Assembly (NCBI RefSeq): GCF_019243775.1
Contig: NZ_CP069157.1
Location: 2,294,001 to 2,358,000 of the forward strand
Length of the DNA: 64,000 nucleotides
Direction of reading: 5' to 3'
Origin: Morganella morganii
GTDB taxonomy: Bacteria > Pseudomonadota > Gammaproteobacteria > Enterobacterales > Enterobacteriaceae
Positions 1-8,633 of the stretch are shown piece after piece; the stretch's first letter is position 1; each line of letters begins with the position of its first letter. The notes beneath the pieces are model-generated. The model was not told the origin of the DNA, ran no database searches, and was given only the letters and a program-made list of their open reading frames with translations. Made by a program: the position numbers and the translations under genes.

Positions 1-1059
1 ATGTTGTACACCCCCGTCCTGCGCGACTTTCTGTTGATTCTGTACTTTGTTATTAACCCAGCGGATACCTTCACGGAATATAATCACCAGAGCTATCCAT
101 AAACCGATCGTGCCGATAATGGCCTGAATACCATCCGTGCCCATCGGCAGGCTGTACGGATTGTGCATGACATTGTATTTCGGCAGCGTCTGTACCTGCA
201 TCAGCAGCAGCCAGCGCAGCGACCAGGTCAGGAACAGTGTCAGCAGCGCATGAACGGTGATATACGCGACTGAGCCACGGCGGGTCAGCAGACGGACCGC
301 CAGCACCATCAGCGCAATCCACAGAACGATTTCCCCCATCGCCAGTGTCCACCCGGTTGTGCCGAAACGGAGCTGGGCGCGGATAGCGGCACCGGAAATG
401 GTGTCACCGGCGATCCAGAATCCCATACACACCGCCAGCAGCAGTAACGAAACCACCTGCAGACGCGCCAGTTGCGCCTGATACTGCGGCTCACGGCGGG
501 CACCCAGCATCATCAGGGCAGGCAGTGCCTGTAATGCACTGAAGAAGAGCAGCACCGGGATCCAGTAACTGAACCAGATCGGATGCGCACGCACCACTGA
601 AACCTCACGGCCGGTATACAGCAGCAGGCCGATGGCGAATGCGGCACTGCCGAGTGCCACCCAGCGGGTCAGTTTAAATTGCTTATGCCAGATTTTGTCC
701 GCCACCAGCGCCAGGAAATAGAGACCGATACAGCCGGTAAACGCCGGCAGGAACAGAGCGCCCCACGGCATCCACGACCACGGCGTCGGATAAGCATAGA
801 AATGCCAGACACGGGCGGTCTGATGCAGATCCGCTGTCAGTGCCATCGGCGCGGCGATCCCGAGGGTGATGCTGATAAAGACCGCGAGCATCTCAAGGCG
901 GGCATCCCGTTTGTCTCCCCGCCAGCGCTGCCAGCAGGCATACAGGGCGGCACAGGCGGCGATCCCTATCATAAAGAAGTATTGCACCGCCCACGGCAGC
1001 CAGGTGATTTCCTGCGGCCGGGCCAGCACTTCCTGAATTAACATCGCTTGTTCAGTCAT
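1..1059 (-). CDS. ttrC: Tetrathionate reductase subunit C (membrane anchor), 3' end cut by window
   Basis: Open for 353 codons from the ATG at 1059 to the window edge with no stop, so it is partial. The translation begins MTEQAMLIQEVLARPQEITW and is mostly hydrophobic, with about eight or nine membrane segments, as in NrfD/PsrC-type quinol-oxidising anchors. In the known Ttr complex this subunit passes electrons from menaquinol to the iron-sulfur subunit TtrB and then to the molybdenum subunit TtrA in the periplasm. Its ATG shares one base with the ttrB stop codon (TGATG), so the two are translationally coupled. ttrA is expected next, beyond the left edge. The usual family length is about 340 residues; this copy already exceeds that, with a polar Gln-rich tail at the edge. 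The assignment rests on the neighbouring ttrB and ttrSR as well as on topology. Confidence 0.9.
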   Translation of the reverse strand, partial: MTEQAMLIQEVLARPQEITWLPWAVQYFFMIGIAACAALYACWQRWRGDKRDARLEMLAVFISITLGIAAPMALTADLHQTARVWHFYAYPTPWSWMPWGALFLPAFTGCIGLYFLALVADKIWHKQFKLTRWVALGSAAFAIGLLLYTGREVSVVRAHPIWFSYWIPVLLFFSALQALPALMMLGARREPQYQAQLARLQVVSLLLLAVCMGFWIAGDTISGAAIRAQLRFGTTGWTLAMGEIVLWIALMVLAVRLLTRRGSVAYITVHALLTLFLTWSLRWLLLMQVQTLPKYNVMHNPYSLPMGTDGIQAIIGTIGLWIALVIIFREGIRWVNNKVQNQQKVAQDGGVQH

Positions 1060-1796
1060 CAGTGGATCTCCTGCCATAATGCGGGCTGTCCGCGGTTTTC
1101 CAGCGGATGAACGAAAGCCTCATCCAGTCCCAGATAGAACACCTGCGGCAGTGTGCCGTTTTCCGGTTTCAGCACTTTAATCGCAGCTTCATGCTCTCTG
1201 AGCATTTTGCTGATGGTGCCGGACGGATCTTTCAGGTCACCGATAATACGTGCGCCGCCGACACAGGATTCCACACAGGCCGGTAACAGCCCCGCTTCCA
1301 GACGGTGGGCGCAGAAGGTGCACTTATCTGCGGTCTGTGTGCTGTGGTTAATAAAGCGGGCATCGTACGGACAGGCCTGCACACAATAGGCGCAGCCGAC
1401 ACAGCGGGTGTTATCCACCACCACAATGCCGTCTTCGCGCTGGAAAGTGGCCTGCACCGGACATACCGGCACACACGGCGGGTTATCACAATGGTTGCAC
1501 AGACGCGGCAGAAGCACGTTGGTGGTCGCCTCTTCATTGCGGATCTGAATCTGATACTGGCTGACACTGGTGCGGAACTGCCCCTGCGGGCTCTGGTTTT
1601 CAACTGAACAGCTGACGGTACAGGACTGACAGCCGACACAGCGGCGTAAATCAATCAGCATACCGTAGCGCTTTGACGGGTCGCCTTCACGGCGGGTCGG
1701 CGAAAAATGCAGACCTGCCTCCGCCATCGGAACCAGGGCCGTACCTGCTGTCAGGACGCCCAGGTTTTGCAGAAATTTTCGTTTGCCAAGATCCAT
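1059..1796 (-). CDS. ttrB: Tetrathionate reductase iron-sulfur subunit B
   Basis: 245-residue ferredoxin-type subunit that relays electrons from TtrC to the catalytic TtrA. The start at 1796 (MDLGKRKFLQ) is chosen because GGAGAG lies six bases upstream; an open frame continues to 1865 but has no good ribosome site there. Residues 5-10 (KRKFLQ) and the following hydrophobic stretch form a Tat signal in which the first arginine is lysine. A KR form is also known for Salmonella TtrB, so it is not an error. Four cysteine clusters suited to four 4Fe-4S centres follow, including CVGCQSCTVSC, CNHCDNPPCVPVC and CVGCAYCVQAC. It precedes ttrC with a one-base overlap and diverges from ttrS, as in Salmonella. 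Confidence 0.95.
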   Translation of the reverse strand: MDLGKRKFLQNLGVLTAGTALVPMAEAGLHFSPTRREGDPSKRYGMLIDLRRCVGCQSCTVSCSVENQSPQGQFRTSVSQYQIQIRNEEATTNVLLPRLCNHCDNPPCVPVCPVQATFQREDGIVVVDNTRCVGCAYCVQACPYDARFINHSTQTADKCTFCAHRLEAGLLPACVESCVGGARIIGDLKDPSGTISKMLREHEAAIKVLKPENGTLPQVFYLGLDEAFVHPLENRGQPALWQEIH

Positions 1797-1918
1797 ACTG
1801 CTCTCCGGTGTATTTGGAACTTCATTGCTCGTCGTATTCAAACTCAACCAAAAAGGAATAAACATGTTGTTGAGTAAAGGGATATGTCATTATGGGGATT
1901 GTAAAAATTGCCGGAGAG

Positions 1919-1950
1919 TCCCCCTATTGTGGTTAACCACATAACGGGGA
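1919..1950. promoter_or_regulatory. Large palindrome between ttrB and ttrS, candidate TtrR operator
   Basis: A perfect 14-bp palindrome TGTGGTTAACCACA (1928-1941) is flanked by outer arms TCCCC (1919-1923) and GGGGA (1946-1950), symmetric about the same centre. It sits between the divergent ttrBC(A) and ttrSR genes, about 120 bp from the ttrB start and 70 bp from the ttrS start. The symmetry is seen directly; TtrR binding is inferred from position only. Confidence 0.55.
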
Positions 1951-1955
1951 ATACA

Positions 1956-1969
1956 TTGATCTAAAACAA
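1956..1969. promoter_or_regulatory. FNR-like box in ttr intergenic region
   Basis: TTGATCTAAAACAA matches the FNR consensus TTGAT-N4-ATCAA with one mismatch, in the right half. Anaerobic FNR control of ttr genes is established in Salmonella, which makes the site plausible here. It adjoins the palindrome at 1919-1950. Confidence 0.5.
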
Positions 1970-2017
1970 CAGATTTTTCTCAGAAAACGGACACAGGACG
2001 CACTGACCCGGGGACAC

Positions 2018-3772
2018 ATGCAGATAGCCGCACGCACAGGTTTGCTGACCGCACTGTTATTTTTCACCTCTTTTTCATTTGCCGCACAGTGGACCATCGG
2101 TGTGCTGGCACTGCGGGGGGATGCACCGACACGTCATTACTGGGAGCCGCTGACAGAGCAGCTCAACCGCGCCCTGCCCGGTGAACACTTCACCCTGCTG
2201 CCGCTGACGCTGGATCAGATGCGGGAAGCGCTGCACAATAACGAGATTCAGTTTGTCCTCACCAATCCGGCACAGTTTATCCAGCTGGACAGCAACTTTC
2301 CCCTGCGCTGGCTGGTCTCCCTGCGTTCGGCTTATGAGCCGGATAACGCCACCCGTAATGTGATCGGCAGTGTGCTGCTGGTGCGCAAAGAGAGCCCTTA
2401 TCAGACTCCGGCGGATCTGACCGGTAAAAAAGTCGGGGCAGTCGCGCCGGATGCCTTCGGCGGCTATTTATTAGGCTATAAAGCCTTGCGTGATGCGGGT
2501 ATCGACCCGCCGCGTGATTACCATCTTCAGTTCTCCGGTTTTCCGGCCGATGCCCTGCTTTATCTGCTGCGGGATAAGGCAATTTCCGGTGCGATTGTTC
2601 CGGCCTGCCTGATTGAATCCATGGATAAAGAGGGACTCATTCACCAGGATGATTTCCGGCCGCTTCTCGGACGGGACAGCACCATTCCCTGCTGGACCAG
2701 CAGCGAGCTATACCCGAACTGGTCATTTGCGGCGGGCAGCGGTGTACCGGACGAACTGGCGGATGAAGTCACCCGGGTGCTGCTTAACAGCCACGGCGAA
2801 AAAACCATGCGCTGGGGTGCGCCGTCATCCACCCGCCAGGTGGAAAATCTGCTGAGGGAAGTCAATCAGCACCCGCAGCAGCGGCAGTTCTGGCAGGAGA
2901 TTATCAGCTGGAGCCGGAAAAACAGCTGGCTGTTAGGCTCGGTTGCCCTGGTTTTTCTGCTTCTCGGTATCAATCATGTGTGGATTGCTTTCCGGGTGCG
3001 CCGCCGCACCCGCCAGCTGGAAGCCGCCCATTCACAGTTACAGCGCCAGCAGCAGGATCTGGAAAAAGCCCAGCAACTGAGTGTGCTCGGGGAGATGGCC
3101 TCCGGTTTTGCGCATGAGCTGAATCAGCCGCTGTCCGCTATCCGCCATTACGCCCAGGGCTCGCAAATCCGGCTGGAGCGGGAAGATCCCGCACATCCGC
3201 TGCTGCCGGTCATGTCGCAGATTGACAGCCAGGCCGAACGCGGTGCCAGTATTATCCGCAACCTGCGGCTGTGGGCGGGAAACAGCCCATCCTCCCCGGA
3301 AGGTGCACCTGTGCCGCAGAATGTGGCGGCGGTACCGGAACTGGTCTGGAAACTGCTGCGGGTTACAGAACGATATCCTTCTGCAGTTTTATATAACACC
3401 GTTGCTCATGATGCCGTATTACACTTACCGCCGGCACTGCTGGATCAGGTGCTTTCCAACCTGTTCAGTAACAGTTTGCAGGCCGGGGCGGACTGCATCC
3501 GTGTGATGCATCACCACCCCCCCGGCGGACAGATTCTGGTGGTGCAGGATAACGGCGGCGGGATGGATGAAACGCAGCTGACACAACCTTTTGCCCCGTT
3601 CCGCTCCACCAGGTCCGAAGGACTCGGGCTCGGGCTGGTGATCTGCCAGCGCCTGATGCGCAGCCAGGGTGGTGATATTCATATGGAAAATTGTTCCGGC
3701 CCGGACGAACAGCCCGGCTTATGTGTTACCCTTATCTTCAGTGAACCGACAAAGGAATCCCCATGCCCGTGA
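2018..3772 (+). CDS. ttrS: Tetrathionate sensor histidine kinase
   Basis: 584-residue membrane kinase. Residues 1-23 form a signal peptide or first membrane segment, and about 25-295 form a periplasmic binding-protein-like sensor domain of the phosphonate-binding type. A membrane segment lies at about 303-325, followed by a charged coiled linker, a HisKA H-box with His366 (GFAHELNQPLSAIR), and an HATPase domain with an N-box near 475 (SNLFSNSL) and a G-box (DNGGGMD). By family knowledge it senses tetrathionate and phosphorylates TtrR. GGGGAC lies just upstream of the ATG. Its 3' end overlaps ttrR by 10 bases. It has no HAMP or PAS domain that I can see. Confidence 0.93.
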   Translation: MQIAARTGLLTALLFFTSFSFAAQWTIGVLALRGDAPTRHYWEPLTEQLNRALPGEHFTLLPLTLDQMREALHNNEIQFVLTNPAQFIQLDSNFPLRWLVSLRSAYEPDNATRNVIGSVLLVRKESPYQTPADLTGKKVGAVAPDAFGGYLLGYKALRDAGIDPPRDYHLQFSGFPADALLYLLRDKAISGAIVPACLIESMDKEGLIHQDDFRPLLGRDSTIPCWTSSELYPNWSFAAGSGVPDELADEVTRVLLNSHGEKTMRWGAPSSTRQVENLLREVNQHPQQRQFWQEIISWSRKNSWLLGSVALVFLLLGINHVWIAFRVRRRTRQLEAAHSQLQRQQQDLEKAQQLSVLGEMASGFAHELNQPLSAIRHYAQGSQIRLEREDPAHPLLPVMSQIDSQAERGASIIRNLRLWAGNSPSSPEGAPVPQNVAAVPELVWKLLRVTERYPSAVLYNTVAHDAVLHLPPALLDQVLSNLFSNSLQAGADCIRVMHHHPPGGQILVVQDNGGGMDETQLTQPFAPFRSTRSEGLGLGLVICQRLMRSQGGDIHMENCSGPDEQPGLCVTLIFSEPTKESPCP

Positions 3773-4374
3773 TCCACCTGGTTGATGATGATGTTGCTGT
3801 GACACAGGCGTGTCAGTTTTTGCTGGAGAGCCTCGGTTATGAGGTGTGTGTCTGGAATGACAGCCGGACATTTATTGCACAGGCACCGCTGCACACTTAC
3901 GGTATTGTGTTACTGGATATGCGCATGCCGCATTTTGACGGCTGCCGTGTGCATCAGATCCTTCAGGAGCGGCACAGCACGCTGGCGGTGATATTCCTGA
4001 CCGGCCACGGCGACCTGCCGATGGCGGTTGAACAGATGAAACTCGGTGCGGTGGATTTTCTGCAGAAACCGGTGGCCACACAACCGTTGCAGGCAGCACT
4101 GACCCGCGCCGCCGCGGTAACCGGCAAAGCCGTGGCCTGTGCCCGAATCCGTGACCGTTTTCAGACTCTGACGCCGAAAGAGCGTCAGATCGCCGGTTTT
4201 GTCGCACAAGGACTGATGAACCGGGAAATCGCTGATATTGCCCATGTTGCGGTAAGAACCGTCGAAGTGCACCGCGCCAAAGTGATGGAAAAAATGGCGG
4301 CGGGCAGCCTCGCGGAGCTGGTCACGCAGCTCAACAGCATTACGGACGCTGAAAACAGCACCGCAGAGCACTAA
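3763..4374 (+). CDS. ttrR: Tetrathionate response regulator, FixJ/LuxR type
   Basis: 203 residues. The N-terminal receiver has acidic residues at 8-10, phospho-acceptor Asp52 (LLDMRMP), Thr80 and Lys102 (FLQKP). The C-terminal LuxR-type helix-turn-helix starts near residue 140 (LTPKERQIAGFVAQGLMNRE). It is the FixJ/NarL-class partner of TtrS and is known in Salmonella to activate ttrBCA under anaerobic conditions with tetrathionate. It overlaps ttrS by 10 bases, indicating co-translation. The palindrome at 1919-1950 is the obvious candidate target. No clear terminator follows before lpxL. Confidence 0.93.
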   Translation: MPVIHLVDDDVAVTQACQFLLESLGYEVCVWNDSRTFIAQAPLHTYGIVLLDMRMPHFDGCRVHQILQERHSTLAVIFLTGHGDLPMAVEQMKLGAVDFLQKPVATQPLQAALTRAAAVTGKAVACARIRDRFQTLTPKERQIAGFVAQGLMNREIADIAHVAVRTVEVHRAKVMEKMAAGSLAELVTQLNSITDAENSTAEH

Positions 4375-4465
4375 CATCTGCAACCGATACCACGTATAAT
4401 TTAGTGTTATATCATTTACATGAACCCGCATCTGCTGATGCTTTAAACAATAACGATGTCTGACT

Positions 4466-5407
4466 ATGATTACAGCTCCTGAATTTCAACGCTCGTTTCT
4501 GCATCCCCGCTACTGGCTGACCTGGCTTGGCCTGGGTGTACTGTATGTGCTGGTGTTGCTGCCGTATCCGGTGATTTACCGGCTGGGCACCCGTCTGGGT
4601 CGTCTGTCCATGCGTTTTCTCAAACGCCGCGCGGAGATTGCTGACCGCAATCTGCAGTTGTGCTTTCCGGATATGCCGGAAGAAAAGCGCAAAGCGATGG
4701 TGGTGGCAAATTTTGAATCCGTCGGCATGGGGCTGTTTGAAACCGGCATGGCCTGGTTCTGGCCGGACTGGCGGGTAAAACGCTGGTTTAAGGTGGAAGG
4801 CCGCGAACATATTCAGAAAGTACAGGCATCCGGACAAGGTATTATCGTGATAGGCATCCATTTCCTGACCCTGGAACTGGGCGCACGGATTTTCGGTATG
4901 CTCAATCCAGGCATCGGGGTTTACCGTCCGAACGATAACCCGGTGATGGACTGGATGCAGACCACCGGTCGTTTGCGATCCAACAAATCCATGCTCGACC
5001 GCAAGGATGTCAAAGGGATGATCCGCGCCCTGCGTGACGGACAGATTTTGTGGTATGCACCGGATCACGATTACGGCCCGCGCAAAAGTGTGTTCGCACC
5101 GCTGTTTGCCGTGGAGAAAGCCGCCACCACCACCGGTACGTCTATTCTGGTCAAAGCCGGTCGTGCAGCACTGATCCCGTTCACACCGCGCCGTCTGCCG
5201 GACGGAAAAGGCTATGAACTGCTGATCCAGCCCCCTGCGGACGGTTTTCCGGAAGATGATGATGTGGCTGCCGCAACCTTTATGAACCATGTTGTGGAAA
5301 AAGAAATTTTACGCGCCCCGGAACAATATATGTGGCTGCATCGGCGCTTCAAAACACGGCCGGAAGGTGAACCGTCCCTCTATCATGACCGGGACAAAGT
5401 CCATTAA
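4466..5407 (+). CDS. lpxL: Lipid A lauroyl acyltransferase
   Basis: 313 residues, closely matching E. coli LpxL (306). The enzyme transfers a lauroyl chain from acyl-ACP to Kdo2-lipid IVA at the inner membrane in lipid A synthesis. One membrane segment lies at about 17-38. The HX4E catalytic pair is visible as His132 and Glu137 in HFLTLE, the positions known in E. coli. Also recognised are [22 protein letters not shown] and the C-terminal [16 protein letters not shown]. It is followed after 24 bases by mdtG; lpxL and mdtG are also neighbours in E. coli, though divergent there as I recall. The long open frame on the opposite strand is a shadow. Confidence 0.95.
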   Translation: MITAPEFQRSFLHPRYWLTWLGLGVLYVLVLLPYPVIYRLGTRLGRLSMRFLKRRAEIADRNLQLCFPDMPEEKRKAMVVANFESVGMGLFETGMAWFWPDWRVKRWFKVEGREHIQKVQASGQGIIVIGIHFLTLELGARIFGMLNPGIGVYRPNDNPVMDWMQTTGRLRSNKSMLDRKDVKGMIRALRDGQILWYAPDHDYGPRKSVFAPLFAVEKAATTTGTSILVKAGRAALIPFTPRRLPDGKGYELLIQPPADGFPEDDDVAAATFMNHVVEKEILRAPEQYMWLHRRFKTRPEGEPSLYHDRDKVH

Positions 5408-5431
5408 AAAAGGAATTAAATTACTACCCTG

Positions 5432-6664
5432 ATGCAGAACAAAGCCCCCAACCGTAACTGGAAACGAAATCTTTATGTTGTGTGGTTCGGCTGTTTTCTG
5501 ACCGGCGCCGCCTTCAGCCTGATCATGCCCTTTCTGCCGCTCTATGTGGAAGAGCTCGGGGTGACAGACCATGAGGAACTCAATCTGTGGACGGGGGCGG
5601 CATTCAGTATTACCTTCCTGTTTTCCGCCATCGCTGCCCCTTTCTGGGGCAAACTCTCTGACCGCAAAGGCCGTAAGCTGATGCTGCTGCGCTCCGCGCT
5701 CGGTATGGCGATTGTCATGCTGCTGATGGGCTTTGCACAGAATGTCTGGCAATTGCTGTTCCTGCGCGCCCTGCTCGGGCTGCTGGGCGGTTTCGTGCCG
5801 AATGCCAATGCGCTGATAGCCACCCAGGTGCCGGTCAAACGCACCGGCTGGGCACTGGGCACGCTTTCCACCGGCGCTGTCAGTGGCGCACTTATCGGCC
5901 CGCTTATCGGCGGTTTTCTGGCGGATCACACCGGGTTGCGTCCTGTCTTCTATATCACCGCCAGCGTGCTGTTTATCTGCTTTTTCGTGACACTGTTTTT
6001 TGTCCGCGAAAACTTCACGCCGGTGTCACGCAAAGATGCCCTCAACACAAAGCAGGTTTTTGCAGCGATAAAAAATCCGCGCCTGGTAATCTGCCTGTTT
6101 TTCACCACCATGTGTATTCAGATTGCGGCAGGTTCGGTCAGCCCGGTTATCACCCTGTATATCCGTGAGCTGGGCGGACATACTGAAAACCTGGCGTTTA
6201 TCAGCGGGTTAATTGCCTCTGTGCCGGGGCTGGCCGCGCTGATCAGCGCCCCGCGCCTCGGAAAACTGAGTGACCGGATAGGGCCGGATAAGGTACTGAT
6301 CGCCATGCTGGCAGTGTCTGTGTTTGTTATTCTGCCGATGGCCTGGGTCACCCATTACTGGCAGCTGGGTGCCCTGCGTTTTCTGCTCGGCGCCGTCAAT
6401 GCCGCTCTGCTGCCCGCCGTCCAGACCCTGATTATTTATCATATCACCCATGAAATTGCCGGACGGATTTTCAGCTATAACCAGGCACTGCGCGACGCCG
6501 GTAATGTTACAGGACCGTTAATGGGCGCCTGGGTGGCTGCGCATTTCGGCTTCGCATCTGTCTTTTATTTCACCGCTGCGGTTGTACTGTTTAATCTGTT
6601 TTATTCGTGGTGGTGCATAAAATCGCAGAGCGCCCCGAAAATTAAACCGGCCGATATCGGGTAG
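5432..6664 (+). CDS. mdtG: Major facilitator efflux pump MdtG
   Basis: 410 residues with 12 predicted membrane helices, very close to E. coli MdtG throughout (NWKRNL near the start, [20 protein letters not shown] in the loop after helix 2, [15 protein letters not shown] near the end). It is a drug:proton antiporter linked to fosfomycin and deoxycholate tolerance. The start is uncertain. The ATG at 5432 lies 17 bases after its only ribosome site (AAGGA at 5410-5414); an in-frame ATT at 5420 and CTG at 5429 are better spaced. The stop codon sits in the loop of the terminator that follows. It is probably co-transcribed with lpxL. Confidence 0.93.
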   Translation: MQNKAPNRNWKRNLYVVWFGCFLTGAAFSLIMPFLPLYVEELGVTDHEELNLWTGAAFSITFLFSAIAAPFWGKLSDRKGRKLMLLRSALGMAIVMLLMGFAQNVWQLLFLRALLGLLGGFVPNANALIATQVPVKRTGWALGTLSTGAVSGALIGPLIGGFLADHTGLRPVFYITASVLFICFFVTLFFVRENFTPVSRKDALNTKQVFAAIKNPRLVICLFFTTMCIQIAAGSVSPVITLYIRELGGHTENLAFISGLIASVPGLAALISAPRLGKLSDRIGPDKVLIAMLAVSVFVILPMAWVTHYWQLGALRFLLGAVNAALLPAVQTLIIYHITHEIAGRIFSYNQALRDAGNVTGPLMGAWVAAHFGFASVFYFTAAVVLFNLFYSWWCIKSQSAPKIKPADIG

Positions 6665-6678
6665 ATATCGCCGGTTTT
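6646..6678 (+). terminator. Intrinsic terminator of lpxL-mdtG
   Basis: Stem ACCGG(C)CGATATC pairs with GATATCGCCGGT, with one bulged C, followed by TTTT. The mdtG stop codon lies at the loop boundary, so the stem overlaps coding sequence. Confidence 0.7.
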
Positions 6679-7058
6679 CATCCGGTTACTTTTCGCTGTC
6701 AGCAATTTGTTACTGAAATTTCATCTTTCCGTTATGAGTCAACTTTAACTGGTTGATTTAAAATAATTTTGCAAATATACGTAAGCCTCATAATCCACAT
6801 CTTCTGTCAATAGACCTCATCACATTTTGTATAAATAAGTCTTGTGAAATGAGATTTTTGTCGACATTTCATCTAAAAAATGGTTTATAAAATAGAAAAC
6901 GTGCTTTAAGTGAATACGATTCACGATAAGTGTGTTAATAATACTTTAATAAGACAGGATGTTTATTGATACACAAAAGTATCATTTTGTTAACAGGAAC
7001 TGTTTATCCTTACCATTTTCAGGCTTATTCTCCGGAATAAACCTTTGGGAAATTACAG
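6665..7058. other. 394-bp AT-rich leader region of the POT transporter
   Basis: No coding sequence seen. It holds a perfect TGAAATTTCA palindrome (6714-6723), the arms TGAAATG/CATTTCA (6845-6871), and an inverted repeat GTGAAT-ACG-ATTCAC (6910-6924). The rising AT content towards 6950 suggests the promoter of the downstream transporter lies there. No regulator can be named: the 6910 repeat has a 7-base rather than 6-base spacer for CRP. Confidence 0.4.
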
Positions 7059-8582
7059 ATGCAATCAACAACAAACAAAAAACGTACTTTCTTCGGGCAC
7101 CCTTACCCGCTCAGCTCGCTGTTCTTTACCGAGATGTGGGAACGCTTCTCCTTCTACGGTATCCGTCCGTTACTGATCCTGTTTATGGCAGCCACCGTCT
7201 ATGAAGGCGGGATGGATATTCCGCGTGAACAGGCTTCCGCTATCGTCGGTATTTTTGCCGGTGCGATTTACCTGACCTCCCTGCCGGGCGGCTGGCTGGC
7301 GGATAACTGGCTCGGACAGCGCATGGCGGTCTGGTACGGCTCAATCATTATTGCACTCGGTCACCTCTCGATTGCCCTGTCGGCAATCTGGTCACCAAAG
7401 CTGTTCTTTGTCGGTCTGCTGTTTATCGTTATCGGTACCGGGTTATTTAAAACCTGTGTGACGGTCATGGTCGGTACGCTGTACAAACAGGACGATACAC
7501 GCCGTGACGGCGGTTTTTCCCTGTTCTACATGGGGATTAACATGGGCTCCTTTATCGCGCCGCTGGCGACCGGCTGGTTAGTCCCTAACTTCGGCTGGCA
7601 CTGGGGCTTCGGTATCGGTGGTCTGGGGATGTTAGTGGCCCTGCTGGTGTTCCGCTTCTACGCGGTACCACTGATGCGTCAGTATGACGGTGAAGTGGGT
7701 CTGGACTCCAGCTGGGATCGCCCGACTGTCGCGCGCAAAAATGTCGGTAAGTGGGTTGGCCTGGCGGCTGTGGTTATCGCCGCTGTCACTGTCCTGATCG
7801 CCTCCGGCGTTATCCCGTTCAACCCGATGCTGGTTGCCACCAACATGGTTTACCTCATCTCCGGGATGGTTATTCTCTACTTCATCTACCTGTTTGTGTT
7901 TGCCGGTCTGGAAAGCAGTGAACGCATCCGGTTATTTGTCTGTTTTATTCTGTTAGTCACCGCCGCCCTGTTCTGGTCTGCGTTTGAACAGAAACCGACG
8001 TCATTCAATCTGTTTGCGAAGGATTACACTGACCGTAACCTGTTCGGTTTTGAAATCCCGACTGTCTGGTTCCAGTCCATCAACGCCCTGTTTATCATTA
8101 TACTGGCCCCCGTGTTCAGCTGGTTATGGCCTGCCCTGGCGCGCCGTAATATGAACCTGAGCAGTATCACCAAGTTTATGTTCGGTGTCCTGTTCGCTGC
8201 GGGTGGTTTTGCAGTGATGATGATGGCGTCCGAGCGCGTGATTGAAACCAGCGCCGGTGTCTCCCCGATGTGGCTGACCTTCAGTATCCTGCTGCTGACC
8301 CTGGGTGAGCTGTGCTTAAGCCCGATTGGTCTGGCGACCATGACACTGCTGGCACCGATGAAAATGCGCGGCCAGGTGATGGGTCTGTGGTTCTGTGCCA
8401 GTGCGCTGGGTAACCTTGCAGCCGGTATCATGGGCGGTAATGTCCGTCCGGATCAGCTGATGAACCTGCCGGGCTTCTTCTCACACGTTTCTGTTGCCCT
8501 GCTTATCTGTGCCGCAGTGCTGTGTGTGCTGATTGTGCCGGTACGCAAAATGCTGCAAAGCGCAGACAACAAATCTGCCTGA
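7059..8582 (+). CDS. Proton-dependent oligopeptide transporter (POT/PTR2 family)
   Basis: 507 residues with about 14 hydrophobic segments. The POT signature ExxERFxxYG is present at residues 25-34 (EMWERFSFYG). GIYLTSLPGGW-type and FYMGINMGSF motifs of the family are also visible. These are inner-membrane symporters that take up di- and tripeptides with protons. It is not a close match to E. coli DtpA as I recall that sequence, and resembles the DtpT-like branch, so no gene symbol is given. A weak GGGA precedes the ATG. It stands alone behind a 394-bp leader and ends at a strong two-way terminator. Confidence 0.88.
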   Translation: MQSTTNKKRTFFGHPYPLSSLFFTEMWERFSFYGIRPLLILFMAATVYEGGMDIPREQASAIVGIFAGAIYLTSLPGGWLADNWLGQRMAVWYGSIIIALGHLSIALSAIWSPKLFFVGLLFIVIGTGLFKTCVTVMVGTLYKQDDTRRDGGFSLFYMGINMGSFIAPLATGWLVPNFGWHWGFGIGGLGMLVALLVFRFYAVPLMRQYDGEVGLDSSWDRPTVARKNVGKWVGLAAVVIAAVTVLIASGVIPFNPMLVATNMVYLISGMVILYFIYLFVFAGLESSERIRLFVCFILLVTAALFWSAFEQKPTSFNLFAKDYTDRNLFGFEIPTVWFQSINALFIIILAPVFSWLWPALARRNMNLSSITKFMFGVLFAAGGFAVMMMASERVIETSAGVSPMWLTFSILLLTLGELCLSPIGLATMTLLAPMKMRGQVMGLWFCASALGNLAAGIMGGNVRPDQLMNLPGFFSHVSVALLICAAVLCVLIVPVRKMLQSADNKSA

Positions 8583-8602
8583 TTGAAATAATGTACAAAA
8601 GC

Positions 8603-8633
8603 AAAAGGGTGAGCTCCGGCTCACCCTTTTTTT
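8603..8633. terminator. Bidirectional terminator shared by POT transporter and AraC-type gene
   Basis: GGGTGAGC-TCCG-GCTCACCC with seven T on the plus strand and TTTT on the minus strand. The plus-strand T tract and right arm encode the last residues and stop codon of the convergent AraC-type gene. Confidence 0.85.

Noticed and set aside
4412-5290. Long open frame of 292 codons on the minus strand opposite lpxL
   Set aside because: LpxL on the plus strand matches its family end to end with catalytic residues; the opposite frame has no ribosome site and no recognisable domain. It is a codon-bias shadow.
5309-5929. 206-codon minus-strand frame opposite lpxL and mdtG
   Set aside because: Rich in Gln, Arg and His with no domain, covered by two well-supported genes on the other strand.
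6910-6924. GTGAAT-ACG-ATTCAC as a CRP site
   Set aside because: The half-sites GTGA and TCAC are seven bases apart instead of six and the flanks do not fit; kept only as an unexplained repeat.
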